Part shown: piece by piece, positions 60,219 through 64,000 of the stretch
Position numbering within the stretch: position 1 is the first letter of the stretch
Layout of the letters: the number at the start of each line of letters is the position of its first letter
NCBI GenBank assembly: GCA_963920705.1
Contig: OY987233.1
Span: 15,487,459 to 15,551,458 of the forward strand
Length of the DNA stretch: 64,000 nt
Origin: Odiellus spinosus
Taxonomy: Eukaryota; Arthropoda; Arachnida; Opiliones; Phalangiidae
Reading direction: 5' to 3'
Program-made: the position numbers and the translations under genes
The notes under the pieces: model-generated
Told to the model about the DNA's origin: nothing
What the model saw: the letters and a program-made list of their open reading frames with translations, nothing else
Databases searched by the model: none

Positions 60219-63200
60219 TTACCGGGGGTGTAATTTTTACCGGGGGTGTAATTTTTACCGGGGGTGTAATTTTTACCGGGGGTGTAATTTTTACCGGGGG
60301 TGTAATTTTTACCGGGGGTGTAATTTTTACCGGGGGTGTAATTTTTACCGGGGGTGTAATTTTTACCGGGGGTGTAATTTTTACCGGGGGTGTAATTTTT
60401 ACCGGGGGTGTAATTTTTACCGGGGGTGTAATTTTTACCGGGGGTGTAATTTTTACCGGGGGTGTAATTTTTACCGGGGGTGTAATTTTTACCGGGGGTG
60501 TAATTTTTACCGGGGGTGTAATTTTTACCGGGGGTGTAATTTTTACCGGGGGTGTAATTTTTCCCGGGGGTGTAATTTTTACCGGGGGTGTAATTTTTAC
60601 CGGGGGTGTAATTTTTACCGGGGGTGTAATTTTTACCGGGGGTGTAATTTTTACCGGGGGTGTAATTTTTACCGGGGGTGTAATTTTTACCGGGGGTGTA
60701 ATTTTTACCGGGGGTGTAATTTTTACCGGGGGTGTAATTTTTACCGGGGGTGTAATTTTTACCGGGGGTGTAATTTTTACCGGGGGTGTAATTTTTACCG
60801 GGGGTGTAATTTTTACCGGGGGTGTAATTTTTACCGGGGGTGTAATTTTTACCGGGGGTGTAATTTTTACCGGGGGTGTAATTTTTACCGGGGGTGTAAT
60901 TTTTACCGGGGGTGTAATTTTTACCGGGGGTGTAATTTTTACCGGGGGTGTAATTTTTACCGGGGGTGTAATTTTTACCGGGGGTGTAATTTTTACCGGG
61001 GGTGTAATTTTTACCGGGGGTGTAATTTTTACCGGGGGTGTAATTTTTACCGGGGGTGTAATTTTTACCGGGGGTGTAATTTTTACCGGGGGTGTAATTT
61101 TTACCGGGGGTGTAATTTTTACCGGGGGTGTAATTTTTACCGGGGGTGTAATTTTTACCGGGGGTGTAATTTTTACCGGGGGTGTAATTTTTACCGGGGG
61201 TGTAATTTTTACCGGGGGTGTAATTTTTACCGGGGGTGTAATTTTTACCGGGGGTGTAATTTTTACCGGGGGTGTAATTTTTACCGGGGGTGTAATTTTT
61301 ACCGGGGGTGTAATTTTTACCGGGGGTGTAATTTTTACCGGGGGTGTAATTTTTACCGGGGGTGTAATTTTTACCGGGGGTGTAATTTTTACCGGGGGTG
61401 TAATTTTTACCGGGGGTGTAATTTTTACCGGGGGTGTAATTTTTACCGGGGGTGTAATTTTTACCGGGGGTGTAATTTTTACCGGGGGTGTAATTTTTAC
61501 CGGGGGTGTAATTTTTACCGGGGGTGTAATTTTTACAGGGGGTGTAATTTTTACAGGGGGTGTAATTTTTACAGGGGGTGTAATTTTTACAGGGAGTGTA
61601 ATTTTTACAGGTCGTGGAATTTTTACAGGTCGTGTAATTTTTACAGGTCGTGTAATTTTTACCGGGGGTGTAATTTTTACCGGGGGTGTAATTTTTACCG
61701 GGGGTGTAATTTTTACCGGGGGTGTAATTTTTACCGGGGGTGTAATTTTTACCGGGGGTGTAATTTTTACCGGGGGTGTAATTTTTACCGGGGGTGTAAT
61801 TTTTACCGGGGGTGTAATTTTTACCGGGGGTGTAATTTTTACCGGGGGTGTAATTTTTACCGGGGGTGTAATTTTTACCGGGGGTGTAATTTTTACCGGG
61901 GGTGTAATTTTTACCGGGGGTGTAATTTTTACCGGGGGTGTAATTTTTACCGGGGGTGTAATTTTTACCGGGGGTGTAATTTTTACCGGGGGTGTAATTT
62001 TTACCGGGGGTGTAATTTTTACCGGGGGTGTAATTTTTACCGGGGGTGTAATTTTTACCGGGGGTGTAATTTTTACCGGGGGTGTAATTTTTACCGGGGG
62101 TGTAATTTTTACCGGGGGTGTAATTTTTACCGGGGGTGTAATTTTTACCGGGGGTGTAATTTTTACCGGGGGTGTAATTTTTACCGGGGGTGTAATTTTT
62201 ACCGGGGGTGTAATTTTTACCGGGGGTGTAATTTTTACCGGGGGTGTAATTTTTACCGGGGGTGTAATTTTTACCGGGGGTGTAATTTTTACCGGGGGTG
62301 TAATTTTTACCGGGGGTGTAATTTTTACCGGGGGTGTAATTTTTACCGGGGGTGTAATTTTTACCGGGGGTGTAATTTTTACCGGGGGTGTAATTTTTAC
62401 CGGGGGTGTAATTTTTACCGGGGGTGTAATTTTTACCGGGGGTGTAATTTTTACCGGGGGTGTAATTTTTACCGGGGGTGTAATTTTTACCGGGGGTGTA
62501 ATTTTTACCGGGGGTGTAATTTTTCCCGGGGGTGTAATTTTTCCCGGGGGTGTAATTTTTACCGGGGGTGTAATTTTTCCCGGGGGTGTAATTTTTACCG
62601 GGGGTGTAATTTTTACCGGGGGTGTAATTTTTACCGGGGGTGTAATTTTTACCGGGGGTGTAATTTTTACCGGGGGTGTAATTTTTACCGGGGGTGTAAT
62701 TTTTACCGGGGGTGTAATTTTTACCGGGGGTGTAATTTTTACCGGGGGTGTAATTTTTACCGGGGGTGTAATTTTTACCGGGGGTGTAATTTTTACCGGG
62801 GGTGTAATTTTTACCGGGGGTGTAATTTTTACCGGGGGTGTAATTTTTACCGGGGGTGTAATTTTTACCGGGGGTGTAATTTTTACCGGGGGTGTAATTT
62901 TTACCGGGGGTGTAATTTTTACCGGGGGTGTAATTTTTACCGGGGGTGTAATTTTTACCGGGGGTGTAATTTTTACCGGGGGTGTAATTTTTACCGGGGG
63001 TGTAATTTTTACCGGGGGTGTAATTTTTACCGGGGGTGTAATTTTTACCGGGGGTGTAATTTTTACCGGGGGTGTAATTTTTACCGGGGGTGTAATTTTT
63101 ACCGGGGGTGTAATTTTTACCGGGGGTGTAATTTTTACCGGGGGTGTAATTTTTACCGGGGGTGTAATTTTTACCGGGGGTGTAATTTTTACCGGGGGTG

Positions 63201-64000
63201 TAATTTTTACCGGGGGTGTAATTTTTACCGGGGGTGTAATTTTTACCGGGGGTGTAATTTTTACCGGGGGTGTAATTTTTACCGGGGGTGTAATTTTTAC
63301 CGGGGGTGTAATTTTTACCGGGGGTGTAATTTTTACCGGGGGTGTAATTTTTACCGGGGGTGTAATTTTTACCGGGGGTGTAATTTTTACCGGGGGTGTA
63401 ATTTTTACCGGGGGTGTAATTTTTACCGGGGGTGTAATTTTTACAGGGGGTGTAATTTTTACAGGGGGTGTAATTTTTACAGGGGGTGTAATTTTTACAG
63501 GGAGTGTAATTTTTACAGGTCGTGAATTTTTACAGGTCGTGTAATTTTTACAGGTCGTGTAATTTTTACCGGGGGTGTAATTTTTACCGGGGGTGTAATT
63601 TTTACCGGGGGTGTATTTTTACCGGGGGTGTAATTTTTACCGGGGGTGTAATTTTTACCGGGGGTGTAATTTTTACCGGGGGTGTAATTTTTACCGGGGG
63701 TGTAATTTTTACCGGGGGTGTAATTTTTACCGGGGGTGTAATTTTTACCGGGGGTGTAATTTTTACCGGGGGTGTAATTTTTACCGGGGGTGTAATTTTT
63801 ACCGGGGGTGTAATTTTTACCGGGGGTGTAATTTTTACCGGGGGTGTAATTTTTACCGGGGGTGTAATTTTTACCGGGGGTGTAATTTTTACCGGGGGTG
63901 TAATTTTTACCGGGGGTGTAATTTTTACCGGGGGTGTAATTTTTACCGGGGGTGTAATTTTTACCGGGGGTGTAATTTTTACCGGGGGTGTAATTTTTAC
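60219..64000. repeat. 18-bp satellite TGTAATTTTTACCGGGGG, about 210 units, continues past window
   Basis: Almost perfectly homogeneous. Rare variants: CCCGGGGG (60561, 62525, 62543, 62579) and a composite block of ACAGGGGG, AGGGAG and AGGTCG units at about 61535-61660 and again at about 63443-63568. The agggagtg marker occurs at 61591 and 63499, 1908 bp (106 units) apart. The period is divisible by three, so open frames of over 1100 codons arise (60092-63544 and 60109-63525). They are repeats of IFTGGV or NFYRGC and not genes. Confidence 0.97.

Noticed and set aside
60092-63544. Open frames of over 1100 codons
   Set aside because: They are read-through of an 18-bp satellite whose period is divisible by three. 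The protein would be one hexapeptide repeated, and all codon-compatible frames are equally open.
1-64000. tRNA or rRNA genes
   Set aside because: I scanned for B-box-like GGTTCGANTCC and conserved rRNA stretches. Isolated GGTTCGA strings (4274, 14646) lack a cloverleaf, and the latter is in an exon.
1-64000. A new multi-gene defence or metabolic system
   Set aside because: Only one complete gene and one exon are supported. What is unusual here is the repeat content.

Overview
The window is metazoan nuclear DNA, most likely from an arthropod. It is AT-rich, its one well-supported gene is split by GT-AG introns, and the rest is packed with short non-autonomous transposons and satellites. No bacterial operon, RNA gene, CRISPR array or virus was seen. 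The arthropod call rests on overall impression and is not decisive.

Protein-coding content. (1) A complete six-exon gene on the minus strand, from start codon 58660 to stop codon 14576. It encodes a 609-residue SLC16/monocarboxylate-transporter-like (MCT, major facilitator superfamily) protein. The coding exons are 58660-58432, 40006-39863, 35879-35631, 35012-34676, 34135-33429 and 14739-14576. Phases are consistent throughout, every boundary is GT-AG, and the lengths sum to 1830 nt including the stop. (2) At the extreme left, also on the minus strand, a probable first coding exon (184-43) of an unidentified gene. It begins after an in-frame stop, ends in a good splice donor and runs out of the window.

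Layout. 1-184: first exon of the unknown gene. 185-14575: intergenic, with a 91/100-bp satellite (4988-7234), a 1.5-kb element with identical 321-bp inverted arms (7373-8842) and several miniature inverted-repeat elements (MITEs). 14576-58660: the transporter gene. Introns 1 and 5 are each over 18 kb. Intron 2 (4 kb) holds a duplicated 24-bp satellite. Introns 3 and 4 are about 0.6 kb. 58661-60090: short upstream region with a TATA-like box. 60091-64000: an 18-bp satellite with a GGGGG run in each unit, continuing past the window edge.

Repeats. I name the families A to P for reference only. The most abundant (A, at least 16 copies or pieces) has termini TTAA-AGTGAGGCTGTCA and is flanked by TTAA. 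Families C, D and I share the pattern TTAA-AGGG at their ends. This suggests mobilisation by one TTAA-specific (piggyBac-like) transposase source, but no transposase is encoded here. Family B has ends resembling AGCTRCGKTCAYACTAG. Several insertions are nested, which gives a relative order of events. Nearly all short open frames in the window lie inside these repeats and are not genes.
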